From: Euglena gracilis
Lineage: Eukaryota > Euglenida > Euglenophyceae > Euglenales
NCBI GenBank assembly: GCA_039621445.1
Contig: CP154954.1
Coordinates: forward strand, 21,712,954 to 21,776,953
Direction: 5' to 3'
Length of the DNA: 64,000 bases
Positions 11,394-21,855 of this stretch are shown piece after piece (positions within the stretch are counted from its first letter, which is position 1; each line of letters opens with the position of its first letter). The notes beneath the pieces are model-generated. The model saw nothing but the letters and a program-made list of their open reading frames with translations, was not told the DNA's origin and did not search any database. A program made the translations under genes and the position numbers.

Positions 11394-11466
11394 GCTTCGG
11401 GCGTCCTGGCTTGCCTCGGGCGTCCTGGCTTGCCTCGGGCGTCCTGGCTTGCCTCGGGCGTCCTCA
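11394..11466 (+). repeat. 19-bp tandem repeat, ~3.5 copies
   Basis: The unit is GCCTCGGGCGTCCTGGCTT. It lies in the intron after exon A1. Other units have a single copy of the GCTTCGGGCGTCC core here, so this expansion is specific to unit 1. Confidence 0.7.
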
Positions 11467-11754
11467 TCAAATGCACCATCAGATCAAGGTGCACCCGTGG
11501 GCCACACACCGTGGGGTGAGGGAGTGACTTCCTTATTTTATATACCTTCAGGAGTATTATGACATTGTTTGGTCTGGTTGGTAGATTGAAGCAGAAGGTT
11601 CATGGGAAACAGCGGATGTTTCAGTGAAGGAATTTCTGGTTGATACGCGGCACCCTGAAATTGTCCGTTCGTGACAGAAAGTAACGTTCTCCTGACATCA
11701 TTTTCTGCAAGGTCTGCAAATGAGTCCAAAGTTTTCTGGGTTTGACAGTGGGTG

Positions 11755-11905
11755 CGACAGCAGCAATGAGGATTTCGTCCAGCTGTGTTTTTTTGCCTTA
11801 GGAGGGAGGCTGGGTGGTCTTCTAGTGGTGCCGATTTTAATGGCAACAGAATATTTCTTTTGGTGTCCTTCGGCGCTTAAGGGGTTTTGCTTGCAAAGTG
11901 CAGTG
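11755..11905 (+). repeat. Intronic duplicon block (CAGCTG...GAAGGGGTTTTGC)
   Basis: A block running from AGCAGCAAxxAxTTCGxCCAG through GGTGxCxTTCxGCGC to GGGGTTTTGCTTGCAAAGTG. Related copies lie at about 13.71-13.84, 18.78-18.93 and 25.18-25.31 kb. A second block (CAATGGAGxGGAAGGAA ... CGAGGTTCGTCCCCGCTAA) follows it at 12.01, 13.87, 15.80 and 23.72 kb. Both are intron portions of the repeated gene unit and mark its boundaries. Confidence 0.6.
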
Positions 11906-12207
11906 CTGACGCTGCCTATGCACATATGCACGTTCCCATCTTGCATTATGGCTAATATGTGTGCATTTGATTGCATAGCAAAGCAAGGTGTCAGCATTGA
12001 AGTTCCATTGACAATGGAGGGGAAGGAAGAACGCTATCATTGCGGAAAGCGCTTCCCGAGGATCGCCCCTGCTAAAGTTGCCAGAGAATCAGGACTGAAC
12101 GGGAATCCTGGAAACCCTGGGGGTGGCAGGGACAGCGCTGGGGGGTGGGGGGTTCGTCTGCCCCCCACCAGGCTTTCCCATTCAACCCGGCCCGTCGTCT
12201 CTTTTAG

Positions 12208-12291
12208 AGAGTGCGACCAGGCCCAAGGCCCCCGGGTCGGTCCCAGAGGAGGAGCAGAGGGCCCCGGCCAGTCCCCCAGCCGTCCCTCGAG
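12208..12291 (+). CDS. Array exon B2 (84 nt, phase 1-1)
   Basis: Between CTCTTTTAG and GTGAGT. It encodes ESATRPKAPGSVPEEEQRAP then ASPPAVPR. It shares the EEEQRAP...PP core with type A but differs upstream and ends VPR|G. Third positions are almost all G or C. Its intron flanks (GTGAGTCGGTGCC... downstream, the CCCATTCAACCCGGCCCGTCGTCTC tract upstream) are conserved at every B exon. Type A follows within 0.3-0.7 kb, so the repeated genomic unit is B-intron-A. Confidence 0.7.
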
Positions 12292-12524
12292 GTGAGTCGG
12301 TGCCAGTTCTCACAGTCTCGCATCGGTCCATACGTGGTGCATATGACAGCATAGAGATGTTTCTACCCCCCCCCCAAGTGAGCTCCCGACATAGGTGCCT
12401 GGAATAATTTTAAGTCCTGATTGGGCAGCAAAGGCTCCTCCGCTGCCCCTAATAGCAAACGTGATGGTGCAGAAGGAGGTGTGTGCGAGGTTCATCTCGG
12501 CGAAATGGGCCACGTGATCACGTA

Positions 12525-12915
12525 AACCCCCCAAATATGAAGCCTCCCAAATATAAAGAAACCCCCTAAATATAAAACCCCTGCAGGCGGTTTGGTTTTG
12601 CCGCCCAAATATAAAGTCCCCCCCCCTAACGTGGAGCCAGACGCTGGTGCATTTCAGAAATAAGAAGAAAAAATTTGGGTGTATACAGCATTGTTTTCCC
12701 CAGAAATGCTCCATTTTGGATAAGAATTGCGCATTTTTGGGGAAAATAGGGGGTACACAACAAAAATTTGTCATAAAATTGGTATTTGGCCATAGTTGAA
12801 CGCCGCCGAAAGTCATATAGGCCACCCCAAAAAGTTTGATTCCCCCAAATATACAGCCCCCCCCCCCCTGAGGGTCTTGAAATCCCTTCCAAATGTAAAA
12901 CCAGGGGAGCTTTGT
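12525..12915. repeat. CCCAAATATAAAG-type degenerate repeat
   Basis: At least six copies of CCCxAAATATxAAG or its complement, mixed with C-runs, between exons B2 and A2. This is intronic and is not seen in the other units. Confidence 0.5.
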
Positions 12916-12975
12916 ATTTGGGGGGGGGTTATTGGATTGATTTTTTGACCTGGAGACAAGGGGTGTTCTTGTCAG

Positions 12976-13053
12976 GGGACGCCCCGCAGACCCCCACGGC
13001 GGCCCTGGCGGAGGAGCAGAGGGCCCCGGCCACTCCCCCGGCTGCAGCTGACG
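12976..13053 (+). CDS. Array exon A2 (78 nt, phase 1-1)
   Basis: Protein-identical to A1 (DAPQTPTAALAEEQRAPATP core), between TTCTTGTCAG and GTACGC. The near identity, including intron flanks of 100 nt or more, points to recent duplication or gene conversion. Confidence 0.7.
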
Positions 13054-13362
13054 GTACGCATCTCACCGCCCGCATCCAGTCGCCTGCGGTACAGTGTTTG
13101 GTTTGCGTGAAACAAGAAAATGCTTCTTGGTTCAAAGGCCCCAGCCCTTGGAAGGCGTGCTTCGGGCGTCTCCATCAAATGCACCCGTAAACCACACGCC
13201 GTGGGGCGAGGGAGTAAATTCCATTTTAAATTGCATTTTGCGCAGAAAATTATTTGTGCGGGAGGTGATCCGACCCCCCCCCTCCGGGTCCATACCAGCC
13301 CCCCCCCTTCCCGCTCATTTAATACCCTGCCCGGGGGCAATTAAAAATTCAATTGCCAAATA

Positions 13363-13628
13363 AATGTTTGTATGTATGTACGTACGTGTGTATGTATGTA
13401 TGTATGTATGTATGAATGTATGTATGCATGTATGTATGTATGTATGTATGAATGCATGTATGTATGTATGTATGTATGTATGTATGTATGTATGTACGTA
13501 CGTACGTACGCACGCACGTACGTACGTACGTACGTACGTGTGTATGTATGTACGTGCGTACATGTGTATGTGTGTGTGCGTATGTACGCGCGCGCGTGTG
13601 TGTGCACGTGTATGTACGGGTATGCATA
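13363..13628 (+). repeat. Compound (TATG)n/(TACG)n microsatellite
   Basis: About 265 bp of TATG repeats grading into ACGT/TACG and TGTG repeats. It creates false ORFs in all frames (Tyr/Val/Cys/Met strings on plus, Thr/His/Ile on minus). Intronic. Confidence 0.9.
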
Positions 13629-14323
13629 ACAAACAACAACACTTTCCGACATGATTTTCTGCAAGGTCTGCAAAGTGGTAAATGTTTTCTGGGTCTGAAG
13701 TGCGTGTGACCAGCAGCAGCAAGAATTTCGCCCAGCTGCATTGTTTTGCATTCTGGTGCCGAAAATTTTTAGGACAACACCATATATGTCTTTGGTGCCC
13801 TTCAGCGCTGAAGGGGTTTTGCCAGCAAAGTGCCATAGTGGGGGCATTGGGGGGAGGGGCATGCTGTTGACAATGGAGAGGAAGGAACGAGGAAGACTCC
13901 CTCCCGAGGTTCGTCCCCGCTAAGAATGCTGGAAACCCTGTGGGTGCTCAAGAGGGGCACCATAACCAGGGGGGTTGTGTGAGGTGGGAGGGGTGGTCGA
14001 CCAGGGCGGTCCATAAGGGACAGGATTTTCCAGTTGCTTTTTGTTAAGGACCGCCTCTTGAAGACCGGCCAAGGGCCAGACTGGGGCTCAAACAGAGTCG
14101 AAATTTTTTTGGGTTGTAAAACGCTTTTTTTTTCCATTTTGGGTGGTTGGGCAAGGTTCTCTGACGACAGAAGGTATCGACTTGTTTCAGCTGAAACGTG
14201 TTCATTTTTCGACAATTTTTGCCTATGTATTTTTAGTTGGATGTGTTGGGGCAGAAAAGGTTTTTTCCGTTTACATATCACCCTAAACAGTCCCCATTCG
14301 ACCCGGCCCGTCGTCTCCTTTAG

Positions 14324-14407
14324 AGAGTGCGATCAGGCCCCAGGCCCCCGGGTCGGCCCCGGAGGAGGAGCAGAGGGCCCCGGCCACTCCCCCAGCCGTC
14401 CCTCGAG
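14324..14407 (+). CDS. Array exon B3 (84 nt, phase 1-1)
   Basis: Encodes ESAIRPQAPGSAPEEEQRAP then ATPPAVPR between CTCCTTTAG and GTGAGT. Differs from B2 at a few residues (T to I, K to Q, V to A, S to T), and every change keeps the frame. Confidence 0.7.
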
Positions 14408-14627
14408 GTGAGTCGGTGCCGGTTCTCACAGTCTCGCATCGGTCCATACGTGGTGCATATGACAGCATAGAGATGCTTCTACCCCCCCCCCCAAGTGAGC
14501 TCCCGACATAGTTGCCTTTTAAGTCCTGATTGGGCCAGCAAGGGTCATCTCCGCGAAATCGGCCTCCAACCGGTGATCCCGGACGGGATTGAGTTTTGGG
14601 CCTGGAGGTAAGGGGTGTTCTTGTCAG

Positions 14628-14705
14628 GGGACGCCCCGCAGACCCCCACGGTGGCCCTGGCGGAGGAGCAGAGGGCCCCGGCCACTCCCCCGGCTGCAGC
14701 TGACG
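14628..14705 (+). CDS. Array exon A3 (78 nt, phase 1-1)
   Basis: Type A exon 0.2 kb downstream of B3, the closest B-A pair in the array. One residue differs from A1: TAAL becomes TVAL. Borders are TTCTTGTCAG and GTACGC. Confidence 0.7.
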
Positions 14706-15280
14706 GTACGCATCTCACCGCCCGCATCCAGTCGCCTGCGGTACAGTGTTTGGTTCGCGTGAAACAAGAAAATGCTTGTGATTCAAAGGCCCCAGCCCTT
14801 GGTAGGCGTGCCCATAAAATGTACCCATGGGCCAAACAAATTAGGCATAAAGTTAGGCGTAACTCCTAACCCAACCCTCTTCCAGAACGCTAAAGAATAT
14901 ACCAACCCTGGAAATTCTCAATGCCCCCCCCCCCCCGCGGGGCAGGGTAAGCGGTGGTTTTGTGGGGGGGAGGGGGCAAGACCACAACCCAGGGGAGGGG
15001 GGTTCTTGGACCCCCCTCCCGGAAACCCCAAAGAAATTTCGGCTCAAAGCGCTGGAGAACATAAATATTTGGCGTATGTTTTGACTGATACTTCAAAAAA
15101 AAGTTTCACGATTCTCGGGCCTTTTCCTTTGGCAAGGGATGCGCAGAGGGGAAGAAGTGGGGTCCACAGGGACTGAAGGGGACGGGTGTCTCCCACCCGG
15201 CTTATACCCGGGATCCACACAACTGGTTGTGTGGCAAAGAACCCAGCGAAAGAAGCCCAACACCAGAAGGACAAAATTGT

Positions 15281-15344
15281 GTTTATTTGCGCAAATGCGT
15301 GCACCAACATAATTATGTTGGTGCGCGCATTTGCGCAAATAAAC
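15281..15344. repeat. 64-bp near-perfect palindrome
   Basis: A dyad without spacer, one mismatch in 32 pairs, centred on CATAATTATG and beginning GTTTATTTGCGCAAATGCG. It could extrude as a cruciform. It is the largest of several dyads built on TTTGCGCAAATGCGC that fill 15281-15725. Confidence 0.9.
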
Positions 15345-15504
15345 ATAAACATGTCTTTAAAGGATTGGGCTTTAATACCCATGAACTGACGCCGTCGAAA
15401 AACGGCGTGACGAAGGAGCTGTGAGTGCGTAGACCAACGGGCCGTCCAGTTGGTGGGTTTGTCACACTGTTTGTCGATGGCGCAAAAAAAAAAAGCTTAT
15501 GGGG

Positions 15505-15725
15505 GCAAATGCGCGCACAAACACAAATTATGTTTATGTGCGCATTTGCGCAAATGCGCAAACAAAAATGTTCCTTGTTTATGTGCGCATTTGCGCAAAT
15601 GCGCAAATAAACAAAGAAGAACGGTGTGACGGAAACATAGCTGTCAAACACCGACAGCAGATGTGGTTCATTTGCGCATGTGCGCACATCACATTGTTTG
15701 TGGGCGCAAATGCGCAAATAAATTG
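15505..15725. repeat. Cluster of TTTGCGCAAATGCGC dyads
   Basis: About eight copies of (T)TTGCGCAAATGCGC or its near complement separated by short spacers, some ending AAATAAAC or AAACAAA. The 64-bp palindrome upstream has the same caps. Translations give repeated ICANAR or CAFAQMR strings, which are artefacts. Confidence 0.75.
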
Positions 15726-16299
15726 CATGCAAAGTGAAGCGGTTTTGCTTGCAAAGTGCATGGTGGTTTTCTTTGTGGGGAGGGGCATGCTGTTGACAAT
15801 GGAGAGGAAGGAAGACTGCCTCCCGAGGTTCGTCCCCGCTAAAGCTGCTGAAGAGAATCAGGACTGAAAGGGAATGCTGGAAACCCTGTGGGTGCTCAGG
15901 AGGGGCACCATAACAACCTGGGTGGTGGGGTGGGAGGGTTGGGTGCTCGACCGGGGTGGTCCATAAGGAACAGGGTTTTCCGCTTATTTTTCGCTAAGGA
16001 CCGCCCCTAAAGGACAGCCTTCAGGCCTGTAAGCCGGACAAACACCACACTGGGGCTCAAACGGAGTCGAAAAAATTCTGTTTGGAAAACGCATTTTTTT
16101 TCCCTTTTTTGGGTGGATGGGCGAGGCTCTTTGATGCTAGAAGGTATCGACCTGTTTCAGCTGGAATGTGTTCATTTTCTCGACAATTTGTGCATGTTCA
16201 TTTTTTAGTTGAATGTGTTGGGGCTTCAGAGGATTCGACCCGGGTTCCACCGCCCCCCACCAGGCTTTCCCATTCGATCCGGCCCGTCGTCTCCTTTAG

Positions 16300-16383
16300 A
16301 GGGTGCGATCAGGCCCCAGGCCCCCAGGTCGGTCCCGGAGGAGGAGCAGAGGGCCCCGGCCACTCCCCCAGCCGTCCCTCGAG
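16300..16383 (+). CDS. Array exon B4 (84 nt, phase 1-1)
   Basis: Encodes EGAIRPQAPRSVPEEEQRAP then ATPPAVPR between CTCCTTTAG and GTGAGT. It lies in segmental-duplication copy 1 and is closest to exon B5. Confidence 0.7.
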
Positions 16384-16899
16384 GTGAGTCGGTGCCGGTT
16401 CTCACAGTCTCGCACCGGTCCATACGTGGTGCATATGACAGCATAGAGATGCTTCTACCCCCCCCCAAGTGAGCTCCCGACATAGTTGCCTGGAATAATT
16501 TGAAGTCCTGATTGTGTACGAGGGTCATCTCCGCGAAATCGGCCTCCAACCGGTGATCCCGGACGGGATTGAGTTTTTGGGGCTGGAGGCAAGGGGTGTT
16601 CTTTTCCAGGCTGTATTATTCGGGTGCCGACCCTACCCCCTGGAGGGGGTGCCTGCCTAAGCAGGCACTCCAAGGCACTCCCAATCCAACCCCCCTGGGG
16701 GGGGCACACCGCCAAAAGTGCCCTGGCACAACCCCGGCTCCGAAGGCACTGGGGAGCCAAAAATGGCCTATTTTCAAAGGAATGTGCCTGGGCACAGGCC
16801 GAAATCCGACCCCCCCCCAGGGGGGGTAGTGCCTGCCTGGGCAGGGACCCCCTCTCCCCCCCCCGGGGTTGGTAAAAAAAAACAGCCTTTTCTTTTCAG

Positions 16900-16980
16900 G
16901 GGACGCCCCGCAGACCCCCACGGCGGTGGCCCTGGCGGAGGAGCAGAGGGCCCCGGCCACTCCCCCGGCTGCAGCTGACG
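16900..16980 (+). CDS. Array exon A4 (81 nt, phase 1-1)
   Basis: Type A with one extra codon (TAVALAEEQ instead of TAALAEEQ), shared only with A5. The codon insertion keeps the frame. The acceptor is TCTTTTCAG and the donor GTATGC. Confidence 0.7.
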
Positions 16981-17506
16981 GTATGCGTCTCACCGCCCGC
17001 ATCCAGTCGCCTGTGGTACAGTGTTTGGTTCGCGTGAAAGAAAGAAAATGTGTGTGTTGCAAAGGCCCCAGCCCTTGGAAGGCATGCTTCGGGCGTCCCC
17101 ATCAAATGCACCCGTAAACCAGACGCCGTGGGGCAAGGGAGTAAATTCCCCGGTTTATCATCCCCAGGGATATTATGACATTGTTTGGTCTGGTTGGAAG
17201 GTTAATAGGTGTACAAGTTTGGTCAAAAGTTTGGCCGAACTCCTAACCCTAACCTTGTTCCATACCTCTAAAAAATCTGCCAACCCTTGGAGATTCCTAA
17301 CGGTCCCCGGGGGCAGGGTATTAAGTGAGCGATGGTTTTGTGGGGAGAGGGCGGGGCCAGAAACACCCCTCAAGGGGAGGGGGGGTCCAGACCACCCTCC
17401 CCTTCCGGATCGAGGGGGGTTCCTGGACCCCCCTCCCAGTAACCCCCGAAAAATTTTTCGGCGCAAAACCTCGGAAAAGATGAGAAGTTTGTTGTATGTT
17501 TCCAAG

Positions 17507-17610
17507 CACCTATGCCGACCGCAGCCGACTGTAGCCGACCGCGGCCGACCGCGGATTTCAGGACTGTCATAGGTGGGTTTCCGACCGCAGCCGACCGCAG
17601 CCGACCGCGC
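17507..17610 (+). repeat. GCCGACCGCA decamer element, site 1
   Basis: Starts CACCTATG, has four decamers of GCCGACCGCA type, then ends ACTGTCATAGGTG at 17575. Thus it is bounded by an 8-bp inverted repeat. A second block of three decamers follows. Related sites lie at 18658-18715, 42714-42800 and 43251-43320. Confidence 0.7.
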
Positions 17611-17689
17611 AACTTTTTTTTAATTGATGTCAATTTTCCAGTGAGAATGAGGAATTAGGCTCATTTTTACCCCAGAATTTGAGATTTTC

Positions 17690-18600
17690 TGGCTCATCTG
17701 GCTCATGTTGTCACTTTTGGCCACTTTTGGCCACTTTTGGCCCTTCTAGGTCGTTTTTGTCCCCTTTTGGCCCATTTGTCACCATAATTCACCCATTTTG
17801 ACCTATTTTGACCATTTTTGGCCACTTTTTGCCCACTTCTGGTAACTTTTTGGCCATTTTGTCCTGCTTTAGGGCCATTTTAGGCCATTTGGGGGGGGGG
17901 CATTTTTGACCATTTAGCGCCATTTTGGGCCTTTTTTTGTTATTTTTTCCTTTTTTTTGGCCTCTTTTTGGTCCAATTTGACCATTTTTGAGCATTTTGC
18001 GCCAGTTGGTTGCCAAAAGTAACAAAAGCTGCTAAAAGTGACCAAAAACAGGGCATTTTGGGCCATTTTTGGCTTTTTTGGACCTTTTTGTTTGCCCGCT
18101 TTTGGGAACTTTTTTGGTCCATTTGATCATTTTTGACCATATTGCACCAGTTTGTTGGATAGTTTTTTGGCCATTTTAACCATTTTTGGCCACTTTTAGG
18201 CCATTTTTGGTCACGTTTGGCTGCTCTTGATTTCAAAAGCAACAAAAGATGTTTTAAGTGGCCTGAAAGTGGCCAGAAGTGGGTAAAAATGGCCAAAAGG
18301 AGAGAAAAGTGGTCGTGGGCAAAAGAGGCCAAAAGTTGGTCAAAAGAGGTCAAAGAAAAGCAAAAGCTGACCAAAAGCAGCCAAAACACAGCAAAAAGTG
18401 GGCAAAAGCAACAAAAGTGACCAAAAAGAAAGCAAAAGGCAGGAAAAAATGGGCAACGGCAGCAAAAAGTGACCAAAAGTCAGCAACAGTGGCCAAAGGC
18501 AGTCAAAAGCAGCAAAAAGTGGCCAAAAGCAGTCCAAAAAGCATCAAAAATGGCCAAAAGCAGCGAAAAGTGGCCAAAAGTCGGCAACAGTGGATTGTGT
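17690..18600. repeat. Strand-switching TTTTGGCCA/TGGCCAAAA array
   Basis: The left half (about 17690-18232) is T-rich with TTTTGGCCA(C/T)TTTTGG units. The right half (about 18236-18600) is A-rich with the complementary TGGCCAAAAG units. The switch is near 18234. The whole can fold as a long imperfect hairpin. ORFs rich in KWPKMAKN or GQKQ arise from it in several frames and are not genes. Confidence 0.8.
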
Positions 18601-18657
18601 GGTTGTGATATATGCTCATTTTTTGTTGGCCTGCCCCTACCTACAGCCAACTATTTT

Positions 18658-18715
18658 GCCGACCGCAGCCGACCGCGGCCGACCGCAGGCTAAATTTTGG
18701 AATCTGTCATAGGTG
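18658..18715 (+). repeat. GCCGACCGCA decamer element, site 2
   Basis: Three decamers followed by a short spacer and CTGTCATAGGTGC. The 5' CACCTATG end is degenerate here. Confidence 0.6.
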
Positions 18716-19197
18716 CTTGTATGTTTCGACCAGTTTTTCAAAAAATGAAAACGCGATTTTTGGGCCTTTGCGCAAGCAGCAGCGAGAGTTTCGCCCAGCT
18801 GCATTGTTTTGCATTAGGAGGCAGGCTGAGTGATCTTCTGGTTTCGACGATTTTTAGGGCAACAGAATATTATTTTTGGTGTCCTTCGGCGCTGAAGCGG
18901 TTTTGCTTGCAAAGTGCCATGGCAGGTAAAACCTCCCAAATAACGGGGCAGTGCCCTTGGAGTGGGCAGTGCCCAAACAACGGGGCAGGGGGCAGGCCAC
19001 AAAAGATGGTTCCAATAACGGGGCACCCTCGTTTTTTTTTTGGTCCAAGAGGTTAGTGACGACGAAATTTTTTCACAACACTTGCCTGCCACGAGTGCTT
19101 CGCAGCAGGTTTTGGGGAGGGACAGAAGAGACGGATGGTGCTAGTGAATAAGGGATATGGGTCAAAATCATATTCAAGGTCTCGGATCTCAAATTTG

Positions 19198-20265
19198 CTA
19201 ATCGGGAGATGTGTCACTCATCACAAAAAGTCTGTGTGCTGATACAGGTGTATCCTGTACTGACACGGTTGTTTTTGTCTCCACGGCCATGTCGGTCTGT
19301 TCGCCTTCCGTCCACGTCGCATCCAACACTGGCGATGGTGCCGCAGGTGGGGGAGGTTCATCCTCCACCATGGCTGCAGTGTCATGTGTTTCTTCCACCT
19401 GCTGGACAGTTTCCGCCGCAGCTGTGGTAGAACTGGCCGCAGTGCCACGTGGAGTGGCAACTGCGATCAATGACCGCAAACCACCGAGTACGCGTCCGCC
19501 CAGCGAGGTGCGCCGTTCAGGTCCTTCACCTGAAGTGGGCTCCTCAGCTGGCTGATCAGTCGACGGGGTTTCCCTGGAAACAGGGAGGTTGAGCCGTAAT
19601 ACCTCGGGCGTGTGGGGTACCGTCTCCGGCGGGTTTTCCCGCAAAGGGGTCGGTACGCCTGCCGTACTCAGTGAGGTCGGTGACAGTGGAACAGGTGTCA
19701 GTTCACCTGTCGGCGGTCCTGGGCGCTGGGCAGCTTCTGCCACAGTGTCCAGCATCACCACCAATGGGCTACGGGTTTCCCGTGCCGGAGGTGCTGTTGG
19801 CTGAGGTTCATCCTCGGCCATAGGGACCTCTTCCTCCTCCTCCTCCGCTTCCGGAGGGGAGTCCTCTGTGTGGAGTTGTGCTGCAGTACGTGGGTCTTTT
19901 CCGCTTCTGTAGCACCCTTGTGCGTCTGACAGACGGTAAAAGCTTATACTGTCACTCCCGTCAGAGTAGGGGTATGGGGACGGCCACGACGCTCTCACCC
20001 AGCTTCTGGATGGAGGTTGCGGCTCGTCGTCGTCGATTAGGCAGAGGTCTTCCCACTGCTGTCGACAATTCTCGTGCATGGCGTATGCTCCTATGTCCTC
20101 CAGGAAAGTGGGCAGCGGCAAAGCATAAAGAGGTTCTTTCCCCCCGTGTGCCGCGATAAACATGTTCACCGCACCTGCCACCCCCGGACTGCCGGTCGCC
20201 CCCGCGACCGCCGAGTCCCTTCGGGCAGAGGGCCCCGGGGGGTCCTCGCCGGTGGGGAGGACCAC
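19198..20265 (-). CDS. Proline-rich acidic ORF, 355 aa, probably retroelement-derived
   Basis: The longest non-repetitive ORF in this part of the window, ending at 19198. The N-terminal 120 residues are ordered-looking with aromatic and Cys residues (AYAMHENCRQQWEDLCLIDD). Residues 140-355 are Pro/Glu/Thr-rich and hold a run of seven Glu. A segment near residue 255 (GRVLGGLRSLIAVATP) resembles one in the minus-strand ORF at 56873-57553 (VLGGVLQGLTAAMSAVSAVL), which suggests one protein family. No catalytic motif is visible. It lies downstream, in the same orientation, of a gag-like zinc-knuckle ORF at 21.9-22.6 kb, so I infer that it is part of the same mobile element. A host gene of unknown function is the alternative. 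Confidence 0.5.
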   Translation of the reverse strand: MVLPTGEDPPGPSARRDSAVAGATGSPGVAGAVNMFIAAHGGKEPLYALPLPTFLEDIGAYAMHENCRQQWEDLCLIDDDEPQPPSRSWVRASWPSPYPYSDGSDSISFYRLSDAQGCYRSGKDPRTAAQLHTEDSPPEAEEEEEEVPMAEDEPQPTAPPARETRSPLVVMLDTVAEAAQRPGPPTGELTPVPLSPTSLSTAGVPTPLRENPPETVPHTPEVLRLNLPVSRETPSTDQPAEEPTSGEGPERRTSLGGRVLGGLRSLIAVATPRGTAASSTTAAAETVQQVEETHDTAAMVEDEPPPPAAPSPVLDATWTEGEQTDMAVETKTTVSVQDTPVSAHRLFVMSDTSPD

Positions 20266-21279
20266 CGAAAGGGGGGGGTGGTGTTTCCGGGGTGGGGCCT
20301 GCGCTTTCTCTGGGGGGTTGGTGGGCTCAATTCAACCCCCGTTTTTTCACCCAGGTGGTTTCCCCAACCCCAGCCGGTGTGTAGGATCGTTTTTTGAACG
20401 TTTTGCGAAATTTTGCTGAAAATCAAAAAATCTGCCATTTGGTGTGAAAATCTCACTTCTCTCCTCTGTCTCTCTCTCACTCACTCACTCTCACACTCTC
20501 TTGCACACCTTGGAGACAAAACCAACCCATTGAAACTTGGTCAAAACTGAAAGACACTTGAATTCTGAAACTGCGAAACTTGAGTGAGAACAAACTTGAA
20601 ACCGAATCTGTGAAATGTGAACGTATGAAATGTGCAAACGTTGGGGCAAGGAGCGTTCGGTGAAGGAGGCGAAGGCGGTGATATAAGACGGTGGTCGGTG
20701 GTGTTAAAGGCTCCTTCAATACAATTGACTTCAATGGATCAATGACCAACAATGAAACTCAACTTGCCACTCCAATTCAAAGTCCAATTGACAAATTCAG
20801 ATTCAAAGTACTTCTTCTTGCCAAATATTGGGGAAAACCCCTCAAGTTCTGTGAGAAAAAAAAACAAATTTGAAGGCGCTTAGAAATTCGACCCGCTTCC
20901 AATTTAAGTCGCGGTTTTCTCTAACTGATTGGCTGTTACCCGCGACTTTGTAATTTTCGCCTTCTGGCAATTTTTGGCTGCCGGCTAAAGCCGGCGGCCG
21001 ACACCCCCTCCCTTGCGACCTTAGTCGGACACCAAAAACTCGCCCCCCCCCCCCGTTCCTCAACTACGGGGGGAAATCCTCCAATCGGCACTCTTTCATA
21101 CAAAGCCTATGTCCCACACCCATTCTCCCTATTATCAACAAATGGGAGACAAACTTCAGGGACTACGGCTTTCAAGTGCCTGCAAACCTTTGGGAAAGAC
21201 TTGGTTCACCAACCAATGAATATTCGGCTGCCCTCCCCCACGCTTCTCACGGGCGGTATGAGGGTCTTCATCAAGATCT

Positions 21280-21625
21280 GCCCCCCCCCCTTTCCAACGG
21301 GTCGTGGGATTTTTGGTACAAATTCGGTTGGCGTCTCCCCCCTTTTGGGTTGGGGGAATTTTTGGTTGAAGTTCGTCAAGCCCCCCCCTCCTCTTCAGGC
21401 CGGGGGATTTTTGTCAGAAAAATAAAAGGCGCCCCCCCCCTTCCTCGGGCCGGGAGGAATTTTGTCAAAAAAAATCAAGGCGCACCCCCCCTCCTCGGGC
21501 CGGGGGATTTTTTGTCCAAAAAATCAAGGCGCCCCCCACACTCCTCGGGCCGGGGGATTTTTGTCCAAAAAAATTAAGGCGCCCCCCTCCTCTCGGGCCG
21601 GGGGGATTTTTGTACAGAACTCTGT
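21280..21625 (+). repeat. 49-bp minisatellite, ~7 copies
   Basis: The unit is roughly CCTCGGGCCGGGGGATTTTT, then GTCCAAAAAAATCAAGGCG and C6-9. The period is about 49 bp, not a multiple of three, so the overlapping ORF with PPSSGRGIF strings is not a protein. The copies drift in sequence from 5' to 3'. Confidence 0.85.
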
Positions 21626-21855
21626 CTCCTTAACCAACCGAGTGAGGGCTCATAATGTGACCAAGGACTCCCAACCACAGTGTAATCCCTCCTGATCCAC
21701 ATATCCAACTGATTTGAGAAGTAACCCTTATAACACCACCGCGTGACGGCAATGCGAGGGGAAGCAGCGCGAGGGGGAGGGAGAGGGAGAGGGAAGAGCG
21801 GACGGCAGTATACGGCAAATATAGCAGGCGACGGTGGAGTGGGGGGTACTGGGGT

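Larger units (their letters stand above)
14805..16470 (+). repeat. Segmental duplication, copy 1 (partner at ~22.70-24.40 kb)
   Basis: A block of about 1.6 kb that is nearly identical to 22.70-24.40 kb, including indels and the 64-bp palindrome. It starts in the intron after an A exon and includes exon B4. It includes poly-C/G tracts and the caps of the TTTGCGCAAATGCGC family. Confidence 0.85.

Noticed and set aside
13364-13862. ORFs with Tyr/Val/Cys/Met or Thr/His/Ile repeats
   Set aside because: Direct products of the TATG/TACG microsatellite, open in several frames at once.
15044-15788. ORFs with repeated ICANAR and CAFAQM segments (also 23019-23761)
   Set aside because: Translations of the TTTGCGCAAATGCGC dyads, present on both strands.
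18217-18608. Lys/Gln/Trp-rich ORFs in the GGCCAAAA array
   Set aside because: They arise from a short DNA repeat in several frames and have no codon bias.
21280-21625. CRISPR-like appearance of the 49-bp repeat
   Set aside because: Units are contiguous with no unique spacers and they drift in sequence. It is a minisatellite in a eukaryotic genome.
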